Of a stretch of DNA of 64,000 nucleotides, positions 44,812-54,240 are shown piece by piece. Origin of the DNA: Roseithermus sacchariphilus (GTDB lineage Bacteria > Bacteroidota > Rhodothermia > Rhodothermales > MEBIC09517); assembly GCA_003285105.1 (NCBI GenBank), contig CP030158.1, positions 2,958,664 through 3,022,663 of the forward strand, written 5' to 3'. Below the pieces are notes generated by a model. The model was not told the DNA's origin and searched no databases. It saw only the letters and a program-made list of their open reading frames with translations. Within the stretch, counting starts at the first letter, position 1. Each line of letters opens with the position of its first letter. Position numbers and translations under genes: made by a program.

Positions 44812-47067
44812 ATGTGGTATCGAATAGCCGTGTGCCTCCTGCTGGGGCTGAGTGCGGCGCCGGGCCGGGTGGCCCTGGCTCAGGCCTCCGCCGCGCTGCG
44901 GGGCGTCGTGACGTCGGCCGATGACGGCCTGCCGCTGCAGGGAGCCAACGTGGTGCTCGAAGGGCCGGGCGGGGCCGTGGCGTACGCGGCGGCGACCGGG
45001 CCGGAGGGGACCTACGCCATCGAGGGGATCGAGCCGGGGCGGTATCCGGTGCGGGTCAGCTTCATCGGCTTCAGCACCCATCGGGACACCCTGCTGCTGC
45101 GGCCCGGCGTCCTGACCTACGACGTCCGGCTTCGCGTCGGAGCGCAGGAACTCTCCGGGCTGATGGTCGAGGCCGAGCGCGGTGCGGCCCGGCGCCAGGC
45201 GGGGTTGCAGACCATCCGCCCCTCCGAACTGAGCCGTATCCCCATGCCGGGGTCGAGCGGCGACATCGCGGCGTACCTCCAGACGCTCCCCGGCGTCGTC
45301 TCGGGAGGAGACCGAGGCGGGCAGCTCTACATCCGGGGCGGCACCCCCACGCAGAACCTCGTCCTCGTCGACGGCCTGCCCATCGTCAAACCCTTCCACA
45401 TCTCCGGGCTCTTCTCCGCCTTCCCGCAGGAGCTCGTCGAGCAGGCAGACGTGTATGCGGGCGGACACAGCGCCGCGTACATGGGGGCCATCTCCTCGGT
45501 GATCGACGTCGCGCTGCGGGAGGGCGACATGGAGCGCTTCAAGGGCAGCGCCTCCGCCGGACCGTTTCTGCTCACCGCCCATGCCGAAGGGCCGATCGTC
45601 CGCGAAACCAGTTCCTTCCTGACGATGGTGCGGTATTCCGTGATCGAGGAGGCCGCCGGACCGCTGCTCGGGCGGGACGTCCCGCTGCGGTTCTACGACC
45701 TGACGGGGCGATATGCCGTGCAGACCGGCAACTCCGTCTGCAGCCTCACGGGCCTGCATACCTACGACCGGGGGCGCCTCGACAACGAGCGTAACCTGGA
45801 GCTGGCCTGGCAGAACACGACCCTCGGCGGGCGCTGCTTCATCTACAGCGACGACCTCCGGCGCACGCTGGCGCTCAGCGCCGGGTATATGCACTACCGC
45901 AACGATGCCGGACCGGGCGGTGCCCCCGAGCGCTCGGCCGGTCTGGCCAAAACCTACGTCTCGGTCGACCGCGAGATGGAGCAGGGCTGGGGCGGGGTGC
46001 AGTTCGGATTCCGGGCGGATTACGCGACGTACGCCTACACGCTCGACGAGAAGTTCATCGCCCTCGAAGCCGAGGACCAGTACACCTACACCCTGCAGAG
46101 CTACGTCGCGCTGGAGGGGCGCGTGGGGCGCTGGTTGACCGTCAGCCCCGGCCTGGGCAGTCAGTTCGGGGGGGAGTTCACCCACTTCACGCTGGAGCCC
46201 CGGCTCCGCCTGGCCCTCCGGCCCGACGGGACCGACCGGCAGGAGCTGAGCCTGGCCGTCGGGAAGTACAACCAGATCGCCGAGGGGATCACCGACGAGC
46301 GCGACGCCGGGACGGTGTTCACCATCTGGGTGCCGGCCGGGCGGAAAGATCCGGTCGCCGAGGCGCGGCATGGCATCGTCGGCTATCGCCGGCGGTTCGG
46401 GCAGGGGCTGGAGGCCAGCCTGGAGGCCTACGTCAAAGACATGCGCAACATCCCGGTCCCCCTCTGGACGCCCGTGGCGCGGTTCAACACGCGGACGACC
46501 CTGGCCAACGGGCTGGCCTACGGCGCCGATGCGCGCGTGGAACTGGAGGCCGGGCCGCTCTACCTCTATGCCGGCTATGGCTGGGCGAAGGTGACCTACG
46601 AGGCCGCCTCGCGCGACCTCGGGGCGTGGGTCCGCGGCACCCTCGTCGAATACAGCCCCGCCCACGACCTGCGGCATCAGGTCCACGCCGTCACCAGCCT
46701 CGACCTCGGCGGCGTCACGGCCAACCTGCGATGGGAACTGGGCACGGGCCGGCCCTTTACCCGCGTCTATGGCTTCGACCTGCTCCTCGACCTCGTCACG
46801 CTGGAGGACTATCCCACCACCGACGCCGGCACGCCGCTGACCCTGTACGACCGCCCCTACGGTGCCCGCCTGCCCGCCTATCACCGGCTCGACGTCTCCG
46901 TCAGTCGCCCCGTCCGTCTGGCTGAGGCGCTGACGCTGGACGTGCAGGCCGGCGCGCTCAACCTCTACGACCGCCGCAATATCTTTTACTTCGACGTGAA
47001 CACCCTGCGGCGGGTCGATCAGACACCGTTCCTGCCTTACCTCTCGTTGCGCGTGCGGGCCGAGTGA
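44812..47067 (+). CDS. TonB-dependent receptor with carboxypeptidase-like N-terminal domain
   Basis: 751 residues from the ATG at 44812. A signal peptide ends near VALAQ. A carboxypeptidase-D-like regulatory domain (about 25-110; GVVTSADDGLPLQGANVVLE, PGRYPVRVSFIGF) precedes a plug (about 130-225; LPGVVSGGDRGGQLYIRGG, DGLPIVKPFH) and a ~22-strand barrel that ends FLPYLSLRVRAE. It is the active transport gate for an unidentified ligand, energised through TonB/ExbBD. It is followed by a DUF4249-like lipoprotein, a common pair in this phylum. Confidence 0.92.
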   Translation: MWYRIAVCLLLGLSAAPGRVALAQASAALRGVVTSADDGLPLQGANVVLEGPGGAVAYAAATGPEGTYAIEGIEPGRYPVRVSFIGFSTHRDTLLLRPGVLTYDVRLRVGAQELSGLMVEAERGAARRQAGLQTIRPSELSRIPMPGSSGDIAAYLQTLPGVVSGGDRGGQLYIRGGTPTQNLVLVDGLPIVKPFHISGLFSAFPQELVEQADVYAGGHSAAYMGAISSVIDVALREGDMERFKGSASAGPFLLTAHAEGPIVRETSSFLTMVRYSVIEEAAGPLLGRDVPLRFYDLTGRYAVQTGNSVCSLTGLHTYDRGRLDNERNLELAWQNTTLGGRCFIYSDDLRRTLALSAGYMHYRNDAGPGGAPERSAGLAKTYVSVDREMEQGWGGVQFGFRADYATYAYTLDEKFIALEAEDQYTYTLQSYVALEGRVGRWLTVSPGLGSQFGGEFTHFTLEPRLRLALRPDGTDRQELSLAVGKYNQIAEGITDERDAGTVFTIWVPAGRKDPVAEARHGIVGYRRRFGQGLEASLEAYVKDMRNIPVPLWTPVARFNTRTTLANGLAYGADARVELEAGPLYLYAGYGWAKVTYEAASRDLGAWVRGTLVEYSPAHDLRHQVHAVTSLDLGGVTANLRWELGTGRPFTRVYGFDLLLDLVTLEDYPTTDAGTPLTLYDRPYGARLPAYHRLDVSVSRPVRLAEALTLDVQAGALNLYDRRNIFYFDVNTLRRVDQTPFLPYLSLRVRAE

Positions 47068-47108
47068 GCCCCGGCCCCTGGTCTTCGATGTATTCCGCCG
47101 ATTGCTCC

Positions 47109-47978
47109 ATGACACGACGTTCCCGACGCCGGGCGGTGTGGACGGCCGCTGCCCTCTGCCTCCTGGCCGGCGGGCTCGCCGGCTGCGACAACACCCTCGA
47201 TCCGTATGCCCGGGAGTCCTACTTCTCCATCCGTGGGTACCTCTCCCTCTCGGACGCCCGCCAGTTCATCCGCGTCGAGTCCCTGGCCGAGCCGGTCACG
47301 GCCGACACCACGCGCACGCTCGACGCCGAGGTGGTGCTGGAGAACCTGACGGCCGGCACCCGCGAAGTGCTCCGGGACTCCGTGATCGTCTTCGACGGCG
47401 TGACCGTCACCCACAACTTCTGGACGGATACGCCCGTGCAGGGGGATGCGACGTATCGCATCCACGTCACCCGCTCGGACGGGGCGGTCACCCGCGCCAC
47501 GACGACCACCCCCACCGCCGCGGCGCCGAGCGTCTCGCCGGACTCCGGCGGGACGTGCCTGAACCGATACGTGGTGCGCTTTACCGGCGCCCGTCGCGTG
47601 CTCGAAGCGGACGTCGGCTATCGCGCCGGCGGGCAGACCCACTGGATCGCCCGGCGCCGCGACCTCCAGACGCTGCCCTCGGGGGACCCCGGCCTGGCGT
47701 TCGTCCCGGAGAGCGACCTGGCCCCCATCGTCGGCGTGGTGGACAACGTTCAGACCCGCCCCCTGGAGGTGCGCTGCTCGCGGCTCGACGAAGGGGTCAT
47801 CCAGATTCGATATGTCTACGTGAGCGACAACTGGACGACGTCGGTGACGCCGGGCGTGGAGACGTACGACCCCACCCGCTCGCAGGACATCGAGAACGGC
47901 ATCGGCTTCTTCGGGGCCATGCGGGAAGGCATGCTGACCGTGCCGGTGAGCACGGCGCTCTACGCCGACGGGCTCTGA
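47109..47978 (+). CDS. DUF4249-like lipoprotein
   Basis: 289 residues from the ATG at 47109. A lipoprotein signal peptide ends in the lipobox LAGC, followed by DNTLDPYARESYFSIRGYL, the DUF4249-type N-terminus. A GTG at 47064 is less likely because it lengthens the leader. The remainder is beta-rich (RIHVTRSDGAVTRAT, VRFTGARRVLEADVGYR). It is probably an outer-membrane partner of the preceding receptor, as in many Bacteroidota loci. Confidence 0.82.
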   Translation: MTRRSRRRAVWTAAALCLLAGGLAGCDNTLDPYARESYFSIRGYLSLSDARQFIRVESLAEPVTADTTRTLDAEVVLENLTAGTREVLRDSVIVFDGVTVTHNFWTDTPVQGDATYRIHVTRSDGAVTRATTTTPTAAAPSVSPDSGGTCLNRYVVRFTGARRVLEADVGYRAGGQTHWIARRRDLQTLPSGDPGLAFVPESDLAPIVGVVDNVQTRPLEVRCSRLDEGVIQIRYVYVSDNWTTSVTPGVETYDPTRSQDIENGIGFFGAMREGMLTVPVSTALYADGL

Positions 47979-48203
47979 CGGCGCCCCGGCGGCCTGGCAA
48001 CGGCAGACCGGGTACGGCGGAGACGACGGAAAAAATGGCCGCTTCCCCGGCTCGCACCCCGCGGGGCACTTTCGCGGTGCCTCGGGAACGGGCTTTGCCG
48101 GCTCTCGTTGAGCCTTCCAGAGGCCAACGCCGGGGACCTCTCTGCCAGGACCCGGCGTGCTGTGACCCGGTGCTTCGTCAAGACCCAACGTTGCGCGTCC
48201 CCG

Positions 48204-51158
48204 ATGTTCTCTTCCCGGAGTCCCGTCCTCGCCGTGCTGATGCTGGCCCTGGCTCTGCCGGCCTACGGGCAGTACGGCTTCCACTTCGGCCGCAACAAGA
48301 TCCAGTACGAGGATTTCGACTGGCACATCCTGAAGACCGAGCACTTCGACATCTACTACTACCCGGAGATGCAGGCGCTGGCCGAGCATGGCGCCCACTT
48401 CGCCGAGGAGGCCTATGAGGAGCTGAAGAGCAAGTTCAACTTCGCGTTGAACCACCGCGTCCCGATCATCTTCTACTCCTCGAACATCCACTTCAAGCAG
48501 ACCAACATCACGCCGGGCTTCATCCCGGACGGCGTCGGCGGGTTCTTCGAGTTTCTCAAAGGCCGCGTGGTCATCCCGGCCAACGGCAACATCCACCGGT
48601 TCCGTCGCGTGATCCGGCACGAGATGGTGCACGTGTTCACCTACGCCAAGGTCCTGCGCGAGCTGCGGGACCATCGCGTGGCTCCGGATCGCTTCCTCCC
48701 GCTCTGGTTCACCGAAGGCCTGGCCGAATACTGGTCCGGCGAGCCAGACTACCAGCACGAGATGGTGCTGCGGGATGCCCTCTACTCGAACTGGCTCGTC
48801 CCGCTGGAGAACATCTACCGCATCGCCGGGACCTATCAGATGTACAAGCAGGGGGAAGCCCTCTGCCGCTTCATCTCGGAACGGTACGGGGAGGAGAAGC
48901 TGCTCCAGCTCATGGAAAACCTCTACAAGACGCGGGACTTCAACGAGGTGATGGAGCTGACGCTGCGCGAGGATTTCCTGGACATCGCCGATGCGTGGGA
49001 CGCCTGGCTCAAAGCCCGGTACTACCCGGAGCTGGAAGAGCTGGAGCTGCCCACCCGCCTTGCTCAGGGGATCTCGGTGCAGGGCTTCAACTCGAAGCCG
49101 GCCTACTATGCGTTCCGCGACGGCCGGCGACGGGTCTACTTCATGGGCAATCGCACCGGCTATACCAACGTCTACCAGGTCGAGCTGGACTCGACGCTGG
49201 CGCCCGTCGGCGAACCCGAGGTGCTGATCCACGGCGAGCGCACCGACCGCTTCGAGGCGTTTCATCTCTTCGAGAGCCGCATCAGCATCTCGCGCGACGG
49301 CCGGCTGGCCTTCGTGACGAAGAGCGGCGAGCAGGACGTGATCCACGTCTACGACCTCGAAGCCGACGAGCTGGGCCCCACCTACCGTTTCGAGGGCCTC
49401 ATCGCCGTCTACTCGCCCACCTGGAGCCCGGACGGCACGCGCCTGGCTTTCGCCTCCATCGACCGGAGCGGCTTCGCCGACCTCTACGTCTACGATACGG
49501 AGACGGGCCTGACGCAGCGCCTCACCGCGGACAGCTACGACGACCGCGACCCAAGCTGGAGCCCGGACGGCACGCGCATTGCCTTTGCCTCGGACCGGAC
49601 GGCCCTCGGCCATGGCGATGCCTACAACCTGTTCACCTATGACCTGACCACCGGCCAGATCCGCTACGTCACCTACGGCGATCACCACGACTTCTCGCCC
49701 CGCTGGAGCCCCGACGGGAATTACCTGCTCTTTACCAGCGCCCGGCGGGACAGCACCGGCCGCTTCGGCGGGCAGAACATCTGGGTGGCCGACATGCGCG
49801 ATGCGGTGGACCCGCCTCCGGTGGTCGCCTCGGCCGATCTTCTTCCCCTGGATTCGCCGCCGACGGCCGGGGTCGTCACCCGGCCGCTGCGTCAGCTCAC
49901 CAACCTCACCACCGTCGCCTACGACCCGGTCTGGGCCGGCCCGGACGCGATCGTCTTCACCAGCTTCGAAGGGATGCGCTTCACCATCCGGCGCCTGGCC
50001 GACGTCGACTCGCTCATGGCATTTCCGAAGCGACGGGAGCAGGTGCGCCTGGCTGGAGCCGGGCCGCACTGGTCCTTCGAGCGCCTCGGCAGCGAAGACG
50101 GCGCCGAACGCGCGCCCTACCGCCGGAAGTACAACCTCGACGTGGCGCAGGGCCAGGTCGGGCAGAACCCCTTCTGGGGCACGACCGGCGGCGCCGCCGT
50201 GGTCTTCTCGGACATGCTCGGCAACGACTACTGGTACGCCACGCTCTACAACACCGCCGAGAGCCGGGACGACTTCCTGCGCAGCCTGAACGTCGCCGTC
50301 TCCCGCGTGCAACTCCAGCGCCGGGCCAACATCGCCTACGGTGCCTATCGCTTCGGCGGGCGGCGTTACGACATCACCGACCCCGACGCGCCCCGCACCT
50401 TCCCGGTCTTCTGGGAGACGGTCTACGGCGGCTACGGCGCCGTCAGCTATCCGATCTCGATGTTCCGCCGCATCGAGCTGACCACGTCGCTGAGCTGGAG
50501 CGACAAGGAGGTGCCCTTCCGCCAGATCGACCGGCAGGCGCTGCTGCTCTCGAACGCCCTCTCGCTCGTCCATGACAACGCCCTCTACGGCATGAACGGC
50601 CCGGTGGACGGCTGGCGTACCAACCTCACCGTCGGCTATACCACGGACGTGCTCTACTCCAACGTGAGCTACGTCAGCGCCATGGCGGACGTCCGCCATT
50701 ACTGGCGCCTCGGGCGGTACCTGACGCTTGCCTCGTGGGTCCTCGGCCGGATCAACAGCGGCCGGGAGGCACGGCTCTGGGTGCTCGGGGGGAGCTGGGA
50801 CCTGCGCGGCCATCGCCTCTTCAGCATTCGCGGGACGAAGATGTGGTTCACCTCGCACGAACTGCGCTTCCCGATCCTGACCGCCCCGTCGGCCTTCATC
50901 CCGGTGCTGGCGCCGTTCGGCATCGCCAACCTGCGGGGGGCGCTCTTCTTCGATGCGGCGCACGCCTGGAACGAAGGCTACGACGTGCGGGAGTCGCAGC
51001 TGCTCACGGGCGAGACGCGCGGAGCGGCCGGGCTGGGCTTCCGCATCAACCTGTTCGGCGGCTTCGTCCTGCGCTACGACCTGGGCTACCGGTTCAGCGA
51101 CGGTTTCCGCCAGCGCTCGGACCTGTTCCGGCAGTTCTTCTTCGGATGGGATTTCTAG
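48204..51158 (+). CDS. Peptidase-like/WD40-propeller/outer-membrane barrel protein
   Basis: 984 residues. After a signal peptide (ending PAYGQ), residues about 20-270 form a gluzincin-like domain with RHEMVHVF as the HExxH motif and FTEGLAEYWSG supplying the third ligand, so it is probably an active metallopeptidase. Residues about 290-600 are TolB-like propeller repeats (TWSPDGTRLAFASIDRSG, SWSPDGTRIAFASDR). The rest (about 650-984) is a beta-barrel of surface-antigen/BamA-like character, ending FRQFFFGWDF. This is a conserved but uncharacterised envelope architecture, encoded with a PQQ-propeller and a PEGA-like protein downstream. Confidence 0.85.
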   Translation: MFSSRSPVLAVLMLALALPAYGQYGFHFGRNKIQYEDFDWHILKTEHFDIYYYPEMQALAEHGAHFAEEAYEELKSKFNFALNHRVPIIFYSSNIHFKQTNITPGFIPDGVGGFFEFLKGRVVIPANGNIHRFRRVIRHEMVHVFTYAKVLRELRDHRVAPDRFLPLWFTEGLAEYWSGEPDYQHEMVLRDALYSNWLVPLENIYRIAGTYQMYKQGEALCRFISERYGEEKLLQLMENLYKTRDFNEVMELTLREDFLDIADAWDAWLKARYYPELEELELPTRLAQGISVQGFNSKPAYYAFRDGRRRVYFMGNRTGYTNVYQVELDSTLAPVGEPEVLIHGERTDRFEAFHLFESRISISRDGRLAFVTKSGEQDVIHVYDLEADELGPTYRFEGLIAVYSPTWSPDGTRLAFASIDRSGFADLYVYDTETGLTQRLTADSYDDRDPSWSPDGTRIAFASDRTALGHGDAYNLFTYDLTTGQIRYVTYGDHHDFSPRWSPDGNYLLFTSARRDSTGRFGGQNIWVADMRDAVDPPPVVASADLLPLDSPPTAGVVTRPLRQLTNLTTVAYDPVWAGPDAIVFTSFEGMRFTIRRLADVDSLMAFPKRREQVRLAGAGPHWSFERLGSEDGAERAPYRRKYNLDVAQGQVGQNPFWGTTGGAAVVFSDMLGNDYWYATLYNTAESRDDFLRSLNVAVSRVQLQRRANIAYGAYRFGGRRYDITDPDAPRTFPVFWETVYGGYGAVSYPISMFRRIELTTSLSWSDKEVPFRQIDRQALLLSNALSLVHDNALYGMNGPVDGWRTNLTVGYTTDVLYSNVSYVSAMADVRHYWRLGRYLTLASWVLGRINSGREARLWVLGGSWDLRGHRLFSIRGTKMWFTSHELRFPILTAPSAFIPVLAPFGIANLRGALFFDAAHAWNEGYDVRESQLLTGETRGAAGLGFRINLFGGFVLRYDLGYRFSDGFRQRSDLFRQFFFGWDF

Positions 51159-51163
51159 CCGGC

Positions 51164-52363
51164 ATGGCCCGTGTTGCTCCTTCTCCTGCCGGCATCGCCG
51201 TCCGGGCCGTGGGCCTGGCGCTGTGTGCCCTCCTGGCCGGTCCGGGCTGCCGCACCCTCCGGATCAGCCCCGCGCCGCCGGTGACGTCCGCCGACTGGGT
51301 CACCGAAGGCGACGCGCCGGCGCGGCACGGCAGCGCGGCGGGCCGGCTGACGCCGCCGCTCCAGGAGGCCTGGGTCTACAACGCGCACGCCGGCTTCGGC
51401 ACGGCCTCGCCCCTGATCTGGCAGCACGTGGTGTTCGTGGCAACGCGCAAAGGGGAGGTCCACGCCATCGACCGGATGACGGGGAAGAAGCGCGGCACGA
51501 AAGCCTTCGGGGACGCCATCGAGGGCAGCCCGGTGTTGCACGATCACGTGCTCTACGTCCCCTCGGCCTGGGGCGGCCGTGCGGTGACGGCCTACGACGT
51601 CCGCACCGGCACCACCCGCTGGCGCATCGACGGCCCCCCCGTCGAGGCCGGGCTGCTGGTCGTCGATGGGCGGCTGATCGTGGCGGACGTGACGGGGGCC
51701 GTGCGGGCCTTCGACGCCGCCTCCGGCCAGGGGCTCTGGGAGCGTCCCCCGGACGATGGCCGGTCCGGGATCTTCGCCACGCCGCTGGCCGTCGAGGGCC
51801 ACGTGCTGGTGGCCGACGACCGGGGGCATGCGGTGCTCCTGGAGGCGGCGACCGGGGCCGTGCGCTGGACCCACCGCCTACCGGCCCCCGTCTACCGGAC
51901 CCCCGTCACCGACGGCCGGCGCATCTTCGTGCCGACGACCCGCGGCCGCTTCGTGGCCCTCGACGCCCGCGACGGCCGCCCGCTCTGGACCCACACCGAG
52001 CCAGACACCACCGTCCGCTTCACGGCGCCCGCGTACCGGGACGGCGCCGTCTTCGTCGGGACGAGCGACGGGCGGCTGCTCCGCCTCGCCGCGGCGACGG
52101 GCGAGGTGCGCTGGGAGGCTCCGGCCGGCGAGTCGCTCGTGGCCACCCCGCTGCCGGCCGAGGACGTCGTCTACGTGGGCGGGATGGACCGGCGGCTCTA
52201 CGCGCTCGACACGCGGACCGGAGAACGGGTGTGGTCGGTCGAGCTGGAAGGGCGCGTGAAATCACCCATGGCGGCCCGGGACGGGTTTCTGGTGGTGCTC
52301 GCCGAGCCGCGCTTCGTCTATGCGTTCACGACGGCTACGACCTATGCGGTGGTGGATCCTTAG
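51164..52363 (+). CDS. PQQ-propeller (BamB-like) lipoprotein
   Basis: 399 residues. An N-terminal hydrophobic segment with a Cys at about residue 26 (LLAGPGCRTL) suggests a lipoprotein, though the lipobox is weak. The rest is seven or eight PQQ-type propeller blades (recurring VYAL, GERVWSVEL, GEVRWEAPAG), as in BamB. BamB scaffolds the outer-membrane barrel machinery. It begins six bases after the stop of the previous gene and its last codons overlap the next gene by 20 bases, so these form one operon. An ATG at 51146 overlaps the previous gene and is an alternative start. Confidence 0.85.
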   Translation: MARVAPSPAGIAVRAVGLALCALLAGPGCRTLRISPAPPVTSADWVTEGDAPARHGSAAGRLTPPLQEAWVYNAHAGFGTASPLIWQHVVFVATRKGEVHAIDRMTGKKRGTKAFGDAIEGSPVLHDHVLYVPSAWGGRAVTAYDVRTGTTRWRIDGPPVEAGLLVVDGRLIVADVTGAVRAFDAASGQGLWERPPDDGRSGIFATPLAVEGHVLVADDRGHAVLLEAATGAVRWTHRLPAPVYRTPVTDGRRIFVPTTRGRFVALDARDGRPLWTHTEPDTTVRFTAPAYRDGAVFVGTSDGRLLRLAAATGEVRWEAPAGESLVATPLPAEDVVYVGGMDRRLYALDTRTGERVWSVELEGRVKSPMAARDGFLVVLAEPRFVYAFTTATTYAVVDP

Positions 52364-53123
52364 CCTGCTGATGGGAGCGATGGGGTGGGGGATGGCCTGT
52401 GCCCAGCCGCGTACCGTCGTCCTCCGCACCAACCTGCCCGAGGCGTTCGTCTACGCGGATTCCGTGCTGCTGGGGACGGCCGACCGGGGCCGCTTCGCGA
52501 TCCCTCCGGGCACCGGCGTGCTGCGGCTCGTGCCGCCGGCCGTCGATGCCTGGTCCATCCCCCCGGTTTCCCGCTCGCTGGCCGGGCTCCCGGCAGCGGA
52601 CTCGCTCGTGCTGACCCTGCGCTTTCCCTATCGCTATCGCATCGAGACGATCCCGTTCGGGGCGAGCGTGACGCTGCACCGCCCCGACGGCACGCGCATC
52701 GACCTCGGCGTCACGCCGCTGACCCACGCGTCGGCGGAGCCGCTGGAGGGGGTGCTGGTCGTCGAACGGCTGGGGTACCTGCCCGAACGCATCGAGCCCG
52801 GCCGGGATCTGTGGAACCGCGCGGTGCTCACCCTGACCCCGGCGCTGCGCACCACCGCGCCGCAGGCCGAGGTGACCTGGTCGCCGCCCCGCCGGCCCCG
52901 CCGCTGGATCGATTACGCCGCCGTCGGGCTGGCCGTCTCGGCCGGGGCGCTGTCGGTCTACTACAAGTTCAAGGCGGACGACCTCTACGACGCCTACCTG
53001 CGCACCGGCGACCCTGCGCTCCGGCCTCGCGTCACCGCCTACGACGACCGCGCCCTCGTGGCGCTCGGGGTCATGCAGGTTGGCGTCGGGGTGCTTGCCG
53101 TTCGGCTGGCGCTACGTCGCTGA
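52344..53123 (+). CDS. PEGA-like secreted/membrane protein
   Basis: 259 residues. A hydrophobic start ends near MACAQP. The N-terminal part resembles PEGA domains (TVVLRTNLPEAFVYADSVLL, GVTPLTHASAEPLEGVLVVE), short surface folds with Pro-Gly-type turns. Near the C-terminus are two hydrophobic stretches (IDYAAVGLAVSAGALSVYY and VALGVMQVGVGVLAVRLAL), probably membrane anchors. It overlaps the PQQ gene by 20 bases and converges with the endonuclease-like gene. The function is unknown. Confidence 0.75.
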   Translation: MRWWILSLLMGAMGWGMACAQPRTVVLRTNLPEAFVYADSVLLGTADRGRFAIPPGTGVLRLVPPAVDAWSIPPVSRSLAGLPAADSLVLTLRFPYRYRIETIPFGASVTLHRPDGTRIDLGVTPLTHASAEPLEGVLVVERLGYLPERIEPGRDLWNRAVLTLTPALRTTAPQAEVTWSPPRRPRRWIDYAAVGLAVSAGALSVYYKFKADDLYDAYLRTGDPALRPRVTAYDDRALVALGVMQVGVGVLAVRLALRR

Positions 53124-54167
53124 GGTGCCGAGGGCCCACTGGATGCGCCGGCGGCTCTCGTCGAGGTCCTCTGCGTCGGCCGAGGGGACGTCGTGCGTGG
53201 CCCGGGCCTCCGGCTCGTAGGCCACCTCGGCAAAGATGGGGAAGTGGTCCGAACCCACGTCGGGCAGCCGCTCCATGCGAACCAGGCGGAAGTGGGGGGA
53301 GCAGAAGATGTGGTCGAGCGGATAGCGCAGCCAGGGCATGGCGACCGGAAACGTGGAGAACAGGCCACGGCCGCGCCGGGGGTCGAGCAGCCCGCTGATG
53401 CGCTGAAACAGCCGCGTCGTATGGGACCAGGCGACGTCGTTGAGGTCGCCGGCGACCAGTGTGGGGTGCTCCCGGCGATGCAGGTGACGAGCCACGAGCA
53501 GCAGCTCGGCATCGCGGTTCGTCGAGTCCTGGTTCTTGTCCGGTCGAGGCGGGCGGGGGTGCACCCCGATCAGGTCGATCGAAGGCCCATCCGGCAGCGT
53601 CAGCGTGGCGTGGATGGAGGGGACGTCCTCCTCGATCAGGTGGTGGACCTCCACCCGGGAGAACGGCCGGCGGCTGAAGAGCAGCATGCCGTAGGTGTTG
53701 GGCTGAGGCCGGCACACCCGATGCGGGTAGCGTTCGTGCAGCGGGCGCGTGGCCTCGGCCCACCAGTCGTCCGTCTCGACGAGGAACACCAGGTCCGGGT
53801 CGAAGCGGTGGATCTGCGCCCGCAGGCGGTCGGCATCGCGGTTGGTCATCAGCACGTTGGCGATCAGCAGCGACAGGCGGGGCGAGGTCGCCGAGCGGGC
53901 GGCGGTGAGCTGAGGGGGAAGGAGGGGCGTATAGGGCAGGATGCGGACGATCTGGAGGATGAGGCATCCCCCCAGCACGCCGAGCGCGGCCAGCCGCCAG
54001 GAGGAGGGCGGCATCGCCAGCCAGCCCGCCAGCACCGCGAAGCCGACGGCGGCGATCTGGACGCGGGGGAAGTCGAAGACGCGGATCCACCAGGCATCCG
54101 TGCGGATCAGGGGCAGCAGCGTGAAGGCGCTGATGAGCAGCGTGGCCAGAAGCAGGACCGTGAACAT
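53112..54167 (-). CDS. Membrane-anchored endonuclease/exonuclease/phosphatase-family protein
   Basis: 351 residues. Three or so N-terminal membrane helices (MFTVLLLATLLISAFTLLPL onward, to about 80) precede an EEP domain with the full active-site set: SLLIANVLMTNRDA, Glu in VFLVETDDWW, His in IGVHPRPP, Asp/Asn in VAGDLNDVAWS, Asp in LDHIF and Asp-His in GSDHFPIFAEV. The family cleaves phosphodiester or phosphomonoester bonds in nucleic acid or lipids. Its active site likely faces the periplasm. It converges with the PEGA-like gene, overlapping it by 12 bases. Confidence 0.9.
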   Translation of the reverse strand: MFTVLLLATLLISAFTLLPLIRTDAWWIRVFDFPRVQIAAVGFAVLAGWLAMPPSSWRLAALGVLGGCLILQIVRILPYTPLLPPQLTAARSATSPRLSLLIANVLMTNRDADRLRAQIHRFDPDLVFLVETDDWWAEATRPLHERYPHRVCRPQPNTYGMLLFSRRPFSRVEVHHLIEEDVPSIHATLTLPDGPSIDLIGVHPRPPRPDKNQDSTNRDAELLLVARHLHRREHPTLVAGDLNDVAWSHTTRLFQRISGLLDPRRGRGLFSTFPVAMPWLRYPLDHIFCSPHFRLVRMERLPDVGSDHFPIFAEVAYEPEARATHDVPSADAEDLDESRRRIQWALGTSAT

Positions 54168-54240
54168 GGTGCGTTGCAGGATGGACGATGAGCGCCCCGG
54201 TTCGGAGAGGCCCCGGACGTGCGGGCCAAAGATAGGGTGC

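Noticed and set aside
47037..50963. 1308-codon minus-strand ORF
   Set aside because: It is the antisense shadow of the lipoprotein and peptidase/barrel genes, common in high-GC DNA.
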